From positions 783,496 to 847,495 of the forward strand of contig NZ_LMJW01000022.1 in assembly GCF_001429505.1 (NCBI RefSeq): a stretch of 64,000 nt of DNA, written 5' to 3'. The stretch comes from Allobosea sp. Root483D1. Its GTDB lineage: Bacteria; Pseudomonadota; Alphaproteobacteria; Rhizobiales; Beijerinckiaceae. Below, piece after piece: positions 40,511 to 48,622 of this stretch. How positions within the stretch are numbered: position 1 is the stretch's first letter; every line of letters starts with the position of its first letter. Made by a program: the position numbers and the translations under genes. A model generated the notes under the pieces. It was not told where the DNA came from. It saw nothing but the letters and a program-made list of their open reading frames with translations, and made no database searches.

Positions 40511-41719
40511 ATGCCGATGGCCGGTTTCGCACTCGACGACCGGCAGCGACTAGACTGGCTCCGCCTGATCCGCAGCGAAAGCATCGGCCCCCGCACCTTC
40601 CGCACCCTGGTCAACCGTTTCGGCGGCGCGGCTGGCGCGCTCGAAGCCTTGCCGGAACTCGGCCGGCAGGCGGGGCGTACGCTGAGGCTGTGCCCGCTCG
40701 CCGAAGCCGAGCGGGAATTCGAGGCACTGCGCCGGCGTAGCGCCCATCTGATCGCGCTCGGCGAAGCCGCCTATCCCGTGCCGCTGCAGGCGATCGATTC
40801 GGCCCCGCCGTTGATCGCGATCGAGGGCGACCCGGCGGTGCTGAACCGCCCCTGCGTCGCGCTGGTCGGCTCGCGCAATGCCTCCGCCGCCGGGCTGAAG
40901 TTCACCGCGACGCTGGCGCGCGAGCTGGGCGAGGCCGGCTTCGTCGTCGTCTCTGGCCTGGCCCGCGGCATCGATACGGCAGCTCATCAGGCGAGCCTGG
41001 AGAGCGGCACGATCGCCGTGCTGGCCGGCGGGCTCGACGAGGTCTATCCGCCCCAGAACATCCCCTTGCTGGAGCGCATCCGCGGGCGTGGTGCGGCGCT
41101 GAGCGAGATGCCGCTCGGCTGGACGCCGCGTGGACGTGACTTCCCGCGGCGCAACCGCCTGGTCTCTGGCCTGGCGCTCGGGACGGTGGTGGTCGAAGCG
41201 GCACGCAAATCCGGCTCGCTGATCACCGCGCGCTTCGCCAACGAGCAGGGCCGGCAGGTCTTCGCCGTGCCGGGCTCGCCGCTCGATCCGCGTGCCGAGG
41301 GCGGCAATCATCTGATTCGCGAAGGCGCGACCCTCTGTGCCGAGACGGCGCATGTCGTCGATGCGCTGACCCCGATGCTCCGACAGGGCGACCTGTTCGG
41401 CTCCGCACCCATTCTGGCGCGCGAGGAGGTCGGAGCGGAGCGCCAGAAGGAAGCGCTCTGGGAGGAGCTCGATCTGCCGGACATCCTGCCGGCGCCCAAG
41501 CTCGAGCTCGAACGCGAGTCTCAGCTGCAGGACGGTCTCGTCGAGGAGGCGCCCCGTCGCCGCTTGCTCGAGCTGATCGGGGCGACGCCGGTGGCAATGG
41601 ACGATCTCGTTCGCGCCAGCGGCCGGCCCGTACGCGAAGTCAGCCAGATCCTGCTCGAACTGGAGCTTGAAGGCGTGGTGCAGCGCCACGCCGGCGGCGC
41701 GCTTTCACGACTGGCATGA
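40511..41719 (+). CDS. dprA: DNA-processing protein DprA
   Basis: DprA loads RecA on incoming single-stranded DNA during transformation. The 402-residue protein has an N-terminal SAM-like part (LDWLRLIRSESIGPRTF), the Rossmann domain with VALVGSRNASAAG, VVSGLARGIDTAAH, AVLAGGLDEVYPPQN, FPRRNRLVSGL and VFAVPGSPLDPRA, and a C-terminal winged-helix part (PVAMDDLVRASGRPV). A 70-residue linker joins them. It begins directly after plsY. It may serve DNA uptake; no other competence genes are visible except a TfoX-domain gene at 62245. Confidence 0.95.
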   Translation: MPMAGFALDDRQRLDWLRLIRSESIGPRTFRTLVNRFGGAAGALEALPELGRQAGRTLRLCPLAEAEREFEALRRRSAHLIALGEAAYPVPLQAIDSAPPLIAIEGDPAVLNRPCVALVGSRNASAAGLKFTATLARELGEAGFVVVSGLARGIDTAAHQASLESGTIAVLAGGLDEVYPPQNIPLLERIRGRGAALSEMPLGWTPRGRDFPRRNRLVSGLALGTVVVEAARKSGSLITARFANEQGRQVFAVPGSPLDPRAEGGNHLIREGATLCAETAHVVDALTPMLRQGDLFGSAPILAREEVGAERQKEALWEELDLPDILPAPKLELERESQLQDGLVEEAPRRRLLELIGATPVAMDDLVRASGRPVREVSQILLELELEGVVQRHAGGALSRLA

Positions 41720-41738
41720 GCCCGGCAACTGCGAGGGC

Positions 41739-42026
41739 TCAGTCCGCCGCATCGCCCCAACGGCCTCGCTCGCGCTCGGCTTCCGCGGCCGCAAGGTCGA
41801 GGAGGGTGACCAGCAGGTCGAGATCGGCGGCGCGGGCCTGGCTGCCGAGGTCGGCGAGCAGCGTCCCCGCCTTGAAGGCGACATCGCGCTGCAGATCGCG
41901 TTGACGCGCTCTCTGAGCGACGAGGAGTTGCAGCGCCAGGGCTTCGGACTCGCCGCGGGCCTGCAAGCCGCGAGGTGCCGCAAAGTCAATGGAAGTGAAA
42001 GGCATAGTCGTCGGAGACGCCGGCAT
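41739..42026 (-). CDS. Hypothetical small helical protein
   Basis: A 95-residue reading frame with a plausible start: ATG at 42026 with GGGAG 7-8 bases upstream. The product is rich in Leu, Ala, Arg and Glu and predicted helical (ESEALALQLLVAQRARQRDL, AADLDLLVTLLDLAAAEAER). It is convergent with dprA, whose stop is 20 bp away. No signal, membrane helix or known domain seen. It could be a chance frame in GC-rich DNA, though its composition is protein-like. Confidence 0.45.
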   Translation of the reverse strand: MPASPTTMPFTSIDFAAPRGLQARGESEALALQLLVAQRARQRDLQRDVAFKAGTLLADLGSQARAADLDLLVTLLDLAAAEAERERGRWGDAAD

Positions 42027-42099
42027 GGGGCACTCCCGTAAGGTTGCGTATTAGTGTCTATACAACCTATGATTTAATAATCTGCAAAAGACGGAGCGC

Positions 42100-42417
42100 T
42101 CAGGTCGAGATGTCCGGCTTGGATGCTTCGCCGAGCTGCAATTGGCAGGTTCGGCGATTGATCGCAGCCTCCAGCCGCGTCATGTCGACAAAATAGGCGA
42201 GGCTGCTGAGCTGTGCCGCCCGGGCCATTGCGCCGAGCTCGATGCTGATCTCTTCGATATAATATGCAACTTCTAATTGCATTCGCGCGAGCGCGTCCAT
42301 GCTGTGGGGGCCGGGCGAGGCCAGCGAGCTGCGGCCGGGGCGCCCAACTTGGGGCAAGTGATTGTCATCCGGATAGATTTTATCTTCCTTGCCTCGCCGT
42401 GACACTGCTTTTCGCAT
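42100..42417 (-). CDS. Hypothetical small conserved-type protein
   Basis: A 105-residue frame whose C-terminal half (MDALARMQLEVAYYIEEIS and LAYFVDMTRLEAAINRRTC) looks like a genuine conserved helical protein of alphaproteobacteria. The N-terminal half is basic and disordered. GAGGA lies nine bases before the ATG at 42417; an internal start at 42300 (MDALAR) is an alternative. A low-GC stretch follows (42030-42100) and another precedes (42440-42540). Function unknown. Confidence 0.6.
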   Translation of the reverse strand: MRKAVSRRGKEDKIYPDDNHLPQVGRPGRSSLASPGPHSMDALARMQLEVAYYIEEISIELGAMARAAQLSSLAYFVDMTRLEAAINRRTCQLQLGEASKPDIST

Positions 42418-42659
42418 CTCGTCTGTCCTCGCGGTCGCATCAGCCTGAGGAAACGAACCGGTGTTTGATGAACGCTATTCTTGCTACCGACCTTCGCAGA
42501 ATGCAATCACTGCGTGTATAAAATTTCTTGTGATGGAACGTTTTGCCGGCCCGCGCGTTTTTCACCAGTCGCAATTCGGCCGCGATTGGTTCAGGCCCGG
42601 TTCAACCGGGACGCGCTAGATCGGGCACCAAGGCGGACATCCGCCGACAGGAGAATGTC

Positions 42660-43103
42660 ATGTCAGATTTCGGAAAGAGCCGCTTCCTCGTGACGCTCGC
42701 CGTCGCCGGCAGCATTCTGGCAGCAGGCCTGACGCCGGTCATGGCGGGTGAGACCCGCCCGGTCGGCTTCGACAAGAGCCGCCTCGACGCGGCGCAGGCC
42801 GATTATTCGCAGTATTATCGCCGTGGCTGGCGCGGCGGTAACCGCGGTGCGGCGATCGCGGCCGGCGTCGGTCTCGGCGTCCTCGGCGCTGCGGCGATCG
42901 CTGCCAGCCGGCCACGCTATGCCGAACCCGTTTACGGCTACGGTGGTGGCTATGGCTACGGTGGCGGTGGCGGCTATGGCTACGAACCGAGCTATGTCTA
43001 TGAGGAGCCGGTCTATGTCGCGCCGCGTCGCTACTATGCTCCGCGCCATTACGGCTACTATCCCGACAATATCCGGGACCCGGCCGGCGGCAGCTATCGC
43101 TGA
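42660..43103 (+). CDS. Exported Gly/Tyr-rich protein, unknown function
   Basis: A 147-residue protein with a signal peptide (FLVTLAVAGSILAAGLTPVMAG) and a short glycine-zipper-like hydrophobic segment (AAIAAGVGLGVLGAAAIAA). It then has a GYGGGYGYGGGGGYGYE run and a Tyr/Pro/Arg-rich tail. GGAGAA precedes the ATG at 42660. Such proteins are common surface or periplasmic products in Hyphomicrobiales with no known role. A neighbour with similar bias follows 159 bp downstream. Confidence 0.75.
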   Translation: MSDFGKSRFLVTLAVAGSILAAGLTPVMAGETRPVGFDKSRLDAAQADYSQYYRRGWRGGNRGAAIAAGVGLGVLGAAAIAASRPRYAEPVYGYGGGYGYGGGGGYGYEPSYVYEEPVYVAPRRYYAPRHYGYYPDNIRDPAGGSYR

Positions 43104-43262
43104 GGCTTGATCCAGGCAAACAGCCTTAATCAGTTCTGAACGCCTGGCGCCTAGGCTTCAAGGGTCGCTTCCGTCGCATGGCGGGGCGGCCCTTTTCGCG
43201 GCGCGCCGGACCAAGCGGCTCCGATCCCGGAGTCATTGCCTTGTCGACCTTGGAGACTGACG

Positions 43263-43643
43263 ATGAAACCCTCGCTCAAGACGCTGCTGTCCGGCTGTGG
43301 CGCGGTCGCCCTGGCGATGTTCTGCTCCGGCGCGGCAATGGCCCAATACTACAATGACGGCTACGATCGCCGTTATGACCGCCGGAACGAGCGCCCTGGC
43401 TATGACCGAGGTCACGACCGCGGCTACAATCAGGGCCGGCGCGACGATCGAGGCTATGGGCGCGATGATCGAGGCTACGGGCGCGACGACCGCCGCTATG
43501 GCCGGGACGGCGGCGGCTACCGGCGTGGGCCCGACCCCGGCAATCCGCTGGCCGGGATGAGCATCGAAGACCAGAAGCGGGCGATCAAGAACCAGCGCGA
43601 CGCGCAGAAGAAGGCGATCAAGCGCGGTTATCTTCTTCAGTAG
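43263..43643 (+). CDS. Exported protein with Asp/Arg/Tyr/Gly repeats
   Basis: A 126-residue protein with a signal peptide (LKTLLSGCGAVALAMFCSG, cut near AMAQ) and then low-complexity repeats: RDDRGYGRDDRGYGRDDRRY, preceded by RGHDRGYNQGRR. The C-terminus is a helical, basic stretch (EDQKRAIKNQRDAQKKAIKR). GGAG precedes the ATG at 43263. Its end overlaps ruvX, on the other strand, by 26 bp. The repeat is encoded by near-identical 21-base units, so unit number could vary between strains. Confidence 0.7.
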   Translation: MKPSLKTLLSGCGAVALAMFCSGAAMAQYYNDGYDRRYDRRNERPGYDRGHDRGYNQGRRDDRGYGRDDRGYGRDDRRYGRDGGGYRRGPDPGNPLAGMSIEDQKRAIKNQRDAQKKAIKRGYLLQ

Positions 43644-44142
43644 CCCAATCGTCTTCCGGCCCGCTCGCATCCGATTCGAGGCGGGCGAGCCGGTCGAGAG
43701 CACCCTGCAGGATGTAGGCTGCCGCCATCTTGTCGACGACCGCGGCTCGCCGGGCGCGCGAGGCGTCGGCATCAAGCAATGTGCGGGTGACTGCGAGCGT
43801 CGACATCCGCTCGTCCCAGAACACGATCGGCAACGATGTCAGCGGCGCGAGGTTGCGCACGAAGGCCCGGGTCGATTGCACCCGCGGCCCTTCCGTTCCG
43901 TCCATGTTGAGTGGCAGGCCGATCACCAATCCGGCGATCGCATGCCGCTCTGCCACCTTCAGCAGCGCCATCGCATCCAGCTTGAACTTGACGCGCTTGA
44001 TCGTCTCCAACGGCGACGCGATCCGGCGCTCGACATCGGAGAGGGCGAGCCCGATCGTCTTGGTGCCGAGATCGAGCCCGAGCAGGCGGGCGTGCTCGGG
44101 CAAGGCAAGGAACTGGTCCAGGGCGACGAGGTTGTTGGCCAT
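43618..44142 (-). CDS. ruvX: Putative pre-16S rRNA nuclease / Holliday junction resolvase RuvX (YqgF)
   Basis: RuvX/YqgF trims pre-16S rRNA ends and has an RNase H-like fold. The 174-residue protein has LLGLDLGTKTIGLALSD with catalytic Asp24, AGLVIGLPLNMDGTEGP, VFWDERMSTLAVTRTL and the C-terminal AAVVDKMAAAYILQ. All are typical. Its 3' end overlaps the repeat-protein gene by 26 bp in convergent order. The C-terminal ~20 residues are acidic and variable. Confidence 0.93.
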   Translation of the reverse strand: MANNLVALDQFLALPEHARLLGLDLGTKTIGLALSDVERRIASPLETIKRVKFKLDAMALLKVAERHAIAGLVIGLPLNMDGTEGPRVQSTRAFVRNLAPLTSLPIVFWDERMSTLAVTRTLLDADASRARRAAVVDKMAAAYILQGALDRLARLESDASGPEDDWATEEDNRA

Positions 44143-44188
44143 CTGTGGCGGGTAGCACGGGACGCCCGCCTAGGCGAGCGGCCCGCTT

Positions 44189-44288
44189 GAGCATTTTCGA
44201 GCGAAGTGGATACCAGTTCGCGTGAAGAAAATGCGATAGAACAGAAGCTTAGAGCTTCCCGCACTTCGAAGAATGCGGAAAAGCTCTA
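44189..44288. repeat. Intergenic repeat, GAGCATTTTCGAGCGAAG family, with terminal hairpin
   Basis: GCATTTTC (44191-44198) and GAAAATGC (44227-44234) form one inverted pair. TAGAGCTT-C-CCGCA (44250-44263) and TGCGG-AA-AAGCTCTA (44274-44288) form a second, long hairpin that ends two bases before the stop codon of the tctC-like gene. The first half is a sequence type often repeated between genes in this order. The second may act as terminator for either flanking gene. Confidence 0.65.
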
Positions 44289-44290
44289 AC

Positions 44291-45295
44291 TCAGTTGGCG
44301 TTCTGCGGCGTCAGGCCTGCCGCCTTCAGCGCCGCGCCCCATTTTGCGACCTCGGCGGCGAAGCGCTTGGCGTGGGCTTCGCGGGTCCATTCGGCCGGCG
44401 GGAAGGCGCTGGTGCCGACAGCCTTGAAGCGTTCAAGCACGGCCGGCTCCTTCAGTGCCGCCTGCAGCGCGCCGTTGAGCTTGTCGAGCGCCGCGGCCGG
44501 CGTGCCCTTCGGCGCGTACAGCCCGTGCCAGATCGTCATGTCGATCTCGGTGCCGGCTTCGCGCGTAGTCGGAACGTTCGGCAGCACGCCGAGACGCTCC
44601 GGCGAGGTCACGGCATAGGCGCGGATCTTGTCGCCCTGGATCTGCGGCACTGCCGTGGTCGACTGGTCGCAGAGCACGTCGACCTGGCCGCCGACGAGGT
44701 CGTTCATTGCCGGGCCGGTGCCGCGATAGGCGACCTGGGCGAGCTTGACGCCCAGCGCCTGCGAGATCAGCACGGCGCACAGATGCGCGTTCGAGCCGAC
44801 ACCGGCATGGGCGACGGTAAGCTTCTCGGCCTGTTGCTTGGCGTAGGGGAAGAAGGCCTTGCCATCGACCGGGGGCAGAGCAAGCTTGCCGGCGATCACC
44901 ATCGGCCCGGTGTTGACGAGGCCGACCGGTGCGAAGGCGGTCTGCGTGTCGTAGCCGAGGTTGGCGTAGAGCGCCGGCGCGGCGGCGAGCGCGAGATGAT
45001 GGATCAGCAGCGTGTGCCCGTCAGCTTCGGCCGCGACGAGGCGTTTGGCGCCGGCCGTCCCGCCTGCGCCGGCGATGTTCTCGACGATGATCTGCTGGCC
45101 GAGCGTCCGGCCCATATGCTCGCCGAGCAGGCGCGCGATCACGTCGCTGGGCCCGCCGGCGGCGAACGGCACGATCAGCGTGATCGGCTTGTTCGGAAAG
45201 CCTTGGGCCAAGGCAGGCGTGCCTAACCCCAGCAGGAACAGTCCTGCCAGGGCGCCGCGGCGCGTCGTAAGGAATCTGCGGAAATTGGCGATCAT
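44291..45295 (-). CDS. TctC/Bug-family periplasmic solute-binding protein, possibly for sulfolactate
   Basis: A 334-residue extracytoplasmic binding protein with signal peptide (RRGALAGLFLLGLGTPALA, cut before QGFPNKPI). Then come ITLIVPFAAGGPSDVIAR, IIVENIAGAGG and AQVAYRGTGPAMNDLVGGQV, the standard landmarks of tripartite tricarboxylate transporter receptors. The ATG at 45295 follows GGAGGAAACG. No TctA or TctB membrane partners are in the window, so it depends on distant ones. Its place beside the sulfolactate genes and their GntR regulator suggests sulfolactate as ligand; SlcH of other bacteria is of this family. That is inference. Confidence 0.9.
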   Translation of the reverse strand: MIANFRRFLTTRRGALAGLFLLGLGTPALAQGFPNKPITLIVPFAAGGPSDVIARLLGEHMGRTLGQQIIVENIAGAGGTAGAKRLVAAEADGHTLLIHHLALAAAPALYANLGYDTQTAFAPVGLVNTGPMVIAGKLALPPVDGKAFFPYAKQQAEKLTVAHAGVGSNAHLCAVLISQALGVKLAQVAYRGTGPAMNDLVGGQVDVLCDQSTTAVPQIQGDKIRAYAVTSPERLGVLPNVPTTREAGTEIDMTIWHGLYAPKGTPAAALDKLNGALQAALKEPAVLERFKAVGTSAFPPAEWTREAHAKRFAAEVAKWGAALKAAGLTPQNAN

Positions 45296-45405
45296 TCGTT
45301 TCCTCCGGTGTGGCGGCCGCTCTGCGTCGGCTTGGTCGAAATCTCGGGCCGTGTGGTCCTCGAGCTTGGGTCGCTCTGCTTCGAGCGAAACTTTATAAAT
45401 ATGGG

Positions 45406-45423
45406 GCAACAAATTGATGTTGC
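45406..45423. promoter_or_regulatory. Inverted repeat upstream of the tctC-like gene
   Basis: GCAACA (45406-45411) and TGTTGC (45418-45423) are perfect arms around AATTGA, 110 bp upstream of the start at 45295. AT-rich TTATAAAT motifs flank it on both sides (about 45390-45400 and 45428-45438). This is probably the promoter region of the binding-protein gene. Confidence 0.4.
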
Positions 45424-45473
45424 GTCGATTATAAATCAACCGATGCTCAAGCGCGCCTGTGGAACGGGGCGGT

Positions 45474-46238
45474 TCAGCGAAGGTCAGACAGGTAGTGAAC
45501 CTCCTGGGTCAGGCACAGGCTGAGCCTGTGCTCCACCGGCGTGCCGTCGAGCGACAGGGCGATGCGGTCGATCTGCAGGGCCGGCTCGCCGGTGGGGACG
45601 CCGAGTGCCGCGGCATCGTCTGCGCAGAGCGCCACCGCCTTCAGCCGCTCGCGCGCATTGGCGATGGTGATGCCGTAGTGCCCCGCATAGAGGCTGTAGA
45701 GATTGTTCGGGATCGGCCCGTTCTCCAGCCCCGGGAAGAGCTGCTGCGGCAGGCTGAGTGTCTCGACGATCAGCGGCGCGCCATCGAAGGCGCGCTGCCG
45801 GCGGATGCGGATGACGGCGGCACCCTCGGCCAGGTCCAGCGCCGCGCGTTCCGCCTCGCTGGCCGGACCGGTCGTCACTGAGAGGACGACGCTGTCGGGA
45901 AAGCGCGGTTCGCCGCGATCGGGCGCCAGCTTGAAGAACTGGAACAGGATGCGGCGCTCGTCATGCTCGGCGACGAAGGTGCCGCGGCCTTGGCGCCGCA
46001 CCACGAGGTTCTCGGCAGCGAGCTCGTCGAGCGCCTTGCGCACCGTGCCTTGGCTGACGCCGATCTCGGCGGCGAGCTGGCCCTCGCTCGGCAGCACTGC
46101 CCCGGGCGCCCAGACGCCATCGACCAGCCGGCGCACGAAGATCGCCTTCACCTGCCGATAGAGCGGCCGGAAGCCCAGCGCCTCCGGCTTATCGGGCTCT
46201 CGCGGCTGTCCTGCGATTTCGAGCTTGTGCACACTCAT
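45474..46238 (-). CDS. GntR/HutC-family regulator of the sulfolactate genes (SuyR-like)
   Basis: A 254-residue regulator: GntR winged helix (PLYRQVKAIFVRRLVDGVW, LPSEGQLAAEIGVSQGTVRK, LAAENLVVRRQGRGTFV) followed by a UTRA ligand-binding domain (VIRIRRQRAFDGAPLIVETL, LQIDRIALSLDGTPVEHR). The ATG at 46238 is preferred, because a start at 46268 would place the operator palindrome at 46241-46254 inside the gene. It is divergent from suyA, so it probably represses both itself and the suy operon, with sulfolactate or a product as effector. The regulator role for this cluster is inferred from position. Confidence 0.88.
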   Translation of the reverse strand: MSVHKLEIAGQPREPDKPEALGFRPLYRQVKAIFVRRLVDGVWAPGAVLPSEGQLAAEIGVSQGTVRKALDELAAENLVVRRQGRGTFVAEHDERRILFQFFKLAPDRGEPRFPDSVVLSVTTGPASEAERAALDLAEGAAVIRIRRQRAFDGAPLIVETLSLPQQLFPGLENGPIPNNLYSLYAGHYGITIANARERLKAVALCADDAAALGVPTGEPALQIDRIALSLDGTPVEHRLSLCLTQEVHYLSDLR

Positions 46239-46240
46239 AT

Positions 46241-46254
46241 GTCTTATATAAGAC
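46241..46254. promoter_or_regulatory. GntR-type operator palindrome in the gntR-suyA divergent promoter
   Basis: GTCTTATATAAGAC is a perfect 14-bp palindrome, of the form bound by HutC-type GntR proteins. It starts two bases upstream of the regulator start codon and lies about 80 bp before suyA. Binding there would block the regulator promoter directly and could block suy transcription. Confidence 0.65.
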
Positions 46255-46331
46255 TTGGGCGCAGCCACGTCGAGCCCGATTTCGCAGATGGGTCGGCGTG
46301 CAGGTCACGAAATCGGTCAGGGGAGTTCGCC

Positions 46332-46619
46332 ATGAGCAAGCCGCATCTGCTGGTGCACGAGAAGAAGGACACGGTCGGCGTCGTCGTCGTCGAAGGCCTG
46401 AAGGCCGGGACCGACATGCTCTGTGTCGTGACGCACGACAATTCCGACTTCCGTCTGGCCGCCAAGATGGACATCCCGATCGGACACAAGGTCGCGCTCA
46501 AGGATATCAAGAAGGGCGACACGCTCTGGAAATACGGCCAGGACATCGGCGTGGCCAAGGCCGACGTGAAGCAGGGCGAACATCTCCACGTCCACAACGC
46601 CAAGACCAAGCGTTGGTGA
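46332..46619 (+). CDS. suyA: (2R)-sulfolactate sulfo-lyase small subunit SuyA
   Basis: SuyAB splits (R)-sulfolactate into pyruvate and sulfite. The 95-residue protein is a stand-alone SAF domain as in the small part of altronate dehydratase: LLVHEKKDTVGVVVVEGL, DNSDFRLAAKMDIPIGHKVA, YGQDIGVAKADVKQGEHLHV. CAGGGGAG precedes the ATG at 46332. Alone it could belong to any UxaA-type lyase. The neighbours slcC, comC and a YeiH-type exporter make sulfolactate the best reading. Confidence 0.87.
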   Translation: MSKPHLLVHEKKDTVGVVVVEGLKAGTDMLCVVTHDNSDFRLAAKMDIPIGHKVALKDIKKGDTLWKYGQDIGVAKADVKQGEHLHVHNAKTKRW

Positions 46620-46707
46620 ACGTCAGGCGCTGGTGAGCGCCGGCAGTCGTCCATCCCGATCTCCGGGCTCCCGCCAGGTCGAGCCCGCAACCGTCCAGGA
46701 AACGCCA

Positions 46708-47991
46708 ATGTCCTCCATCGTCGCCAATTTCGACCTCGTCAAAGGCAAGCTCGCCCGGGTGAAGGGTCGCAAGATCGAGGCGCCCGAGTTCAAGACGCCC
46801 TTCGTCAAGCGCCCGACCGGCCGCAGCCTCGATTCCTTCATGGGCTGGCGCCGTGAGAATGATCGCGTCGGTGTGCGCAACCATGTGCTGCTGCTGCCGC
46901 TCGACGATCTTTCCAACGCCGCCTGCGAGGCCGTCGCCAACAACATCAAGGGCACGCTCGCGATTCCGCACGCCTATGGCCGCCTGCAGTTCGGCGAGGA
47001 TCTCGAGATCCATTTCCGCACGCTGATCGGCACCGGCTCGAACCCGAACGTCGCCGCCGTCATCGTCATCGGCATCGAGGATGGCTGGACCAAGCGCGTC
47101 GTCGACGGCATCGCCAAGACCGGTAAGCCGGTGGTCGGCTTCGGCATCGAGGGCCATGGCGACATCGCCACCATCGCCAAGGCCTCCTATGTCGCCAAGG
47201 AGTTCGTGCAGTGGGCGACCGAATTGCAGCGCGTGAAGTGCGGCATCGAGGAGCTCTGGGTCTCCACCAAGTGCGGTGAGTCGGACACGACCACCGGCCT
47301 GTCCTCCTGCCCGACCGTCGGCAACATGTACGACAAGTGGATCCCGCGCGGCGTCTACGGCGTCTTCGGCGAGACCTCGGAGATCACCGGCGCCGAGCAT
47401 CTCTGCAAGGCGCGCGCGGCCACCCCGGAAGTGGGCGAGCGCTGGTACAAGATGTGGAAGGCCTATCAGGACGACGTCATCGAGGCCCACAAGACCGACG
47501 ACCTTTCCGATTCGCAGCCGACCAAGGGCAACATCGCCGGCGGCCTGACCACGATCGAGGAAAAGGCGCTCGGCAACCTCGAGAAGATCGGCCGCGAGTG
47601 CAAGTTCATCGACATCCTGGAGCCGGCGCAGGCGCCGGAGAAGGGGCCTGGCCTCTACTACATGGACACCTCCTCGGCGGCGGCCGAGTGCGTGACATTG
47701 ATGGCGGCGGGCGGCTATGTCGTGCACACCTTCCCGACCGGGCAGGGCAACGTCATCGGCAATCCGATCGTCCCGGTCATCAAGATCACCGGCAACCCGA
47801 AGACGATGCGCACCATGCCCGAGCACATCGATGTCGACGTATCCGGCATCCTGCGTCGCGATCTCACCATCCCGCAGGCCGGTGATGCCCTGATCGAGAA
47901 CATCGTGCGCACGGCGAATGGCCGCCTCACGGCTGCCGAGGCGCTCGGCCATCGTGAGTTCTCGATGACCAAGCTATACCGCAGCGCCTGA
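46708..47991 (+). CDS. suyB: (2R)-sulfolactate sulfo-lyase large subunit SuyB
   Basis: The 427-residue catalytic subunit is of the UxaA/GarD C-terminal family. Landmarks are FMGWRRENDRVGVRNHVLLL, NPNVAAVIVIGIEDGW, the STKCGESDTTTGLSSCPTVG block with the presumed iron-binding cysteine, YYMDTSSAAAECVTLMAAGG and FPTGQGNVIGNPIVPVIKIT. The ATG at 46708 has AGGAA before it. An 88-bp gap separates it from suyA. In this family the metal centre eliminates the C2 or C3 substituent; here sulfite would leave, giving pyruvate. Confidence 0.9.
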   Translation: MSSIVANFDLVKGKLARVKGRKIEAPEFKTPFVKRPTGRSLDSFMGWRRENDRVGVRNHVLLLPLDDLSNAACEAVANNIKGTLAIPHAYGRLQFGEDLEIHFRTLIGTGSNPNVAAVIVIGIEDGWTKRVVDGIAKTGKPVVGFGIEGHGDIATIAKASYVAKEFVQWATELQRVKCGIEELWVSTKCGESDTTTGLSSCPTVGNMYDKWIPRGVYGVFGETSEITGAEHLCKARAATPEVGERWYKMWKAYQDDVIEAHKTDDLSDSQPTKGNIAGGLTTIEEKALGNLEKIGRECKFIDILEPAQAPEKGPGLYYMDTSSAAAECVTLMAAGGYVVHTFPTGQGNVIGNPIVPVIKITGNPKTMRTMPEHIDVDVSGILRRDLTIPQAGDALIENIVRTANGRLTAAEALGHREFSMTKLYRSA

Positions 47992-48022
47992 GCAACAGCT
48001 CTCCGGGCGCGACGAGGCAAAA

Positions 48023-48622
48023 GTGTCGGACAGGATCGTTTCCAGGATCGCTTCATTGCATGCGCCGGGGCGGGACGTGTTGCCCGCCTATGTCCGTGCC
48101 TTGGAGGCGGGCTGGTCCCCGAACACGATGCGCAACGTCGCGCCCGAGCAGCTCGCGGCGATCGCGGCCGATCCGGACGCCTTCCTGTCCGGCCTGACCG
48201 GGCGCGGCGGCAAGATCCGCCTGCACGATGGCAGCGAGGTCGCGCGCCTGCCGGACATCATCCGCTGGATCATCGCGACCGATCGGCCGGAGCGCCCCTT
48301 CGTCGGCAGCATCAACCTGCGCTGGCAGGAGGACGATGCCGGCAGGCCGGTCACGGAGCTGCCGTCGCATGTGCTCGGCCATGTCGGCTACACCATCCTG
48401 CCGAACCATGCCGGAAACGGCTATGCCAGCGCGGCCCTTGCGGCTGTGCTTGCCGAGGCCCGCACCATCGGCCTGCCCTTCGTCAAGATCACCTGCGACG
48501 CCGATAATGCGGCCTCGCGGCGGATCATCGAGAAGAATGGCGGGCGTTTCATCGAGAATTTCGTCGCTCCGTTCTACGGACCCGGGGAACGACTGATGTA
48601 CCGGATCGATTTGCAATCATGA
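48023..48622 (+). CDS. GNAT-family N-acetyltransferase in the sulfolactate operon
   Basis: A 199-residue GNAT protein with the acetyl-CoA-binding motif in HVGYTILPNHAGNGYASAAL (the Q/R-x-x-G-x-G/A loop appears as NHAGNGYA) and C-terminal VKITCDADNAASRRIIEKNG. The GTG at 48023 follows GAGGCAAAA and the stop overlaps the exporter gene by ATGA, so it is co-translated. No role for an acetyltransferase in sulfolactate breakdown is known to me. Its substrate is unknown. Confidence 0.82.
   Translation: MSDRIVSRIASLHAPGRDVLPAYVRALEAGWSPNTMRNVAPEQLAAIAADPDAFLSGLTGRGGKIRLHDGSEVARLPDIIRWIIATDRPERPFVGSINLRWQEDDAGRPVTELPSHVLGHVGYTILPNHAGNGYASAALAAVLAEARTIGLPFVKITCDADNAASRRIIEKNGGRFIENFVAPFYGPGERLMYRIDLQS

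Noticed and set aside
41667..42041. Rightward frame overlapping the end of dprA
   Set aside because: It starts inside dprA in another frame and has no ribosome-binding site; the leftward frame at 41739-42026 is the better candidate.
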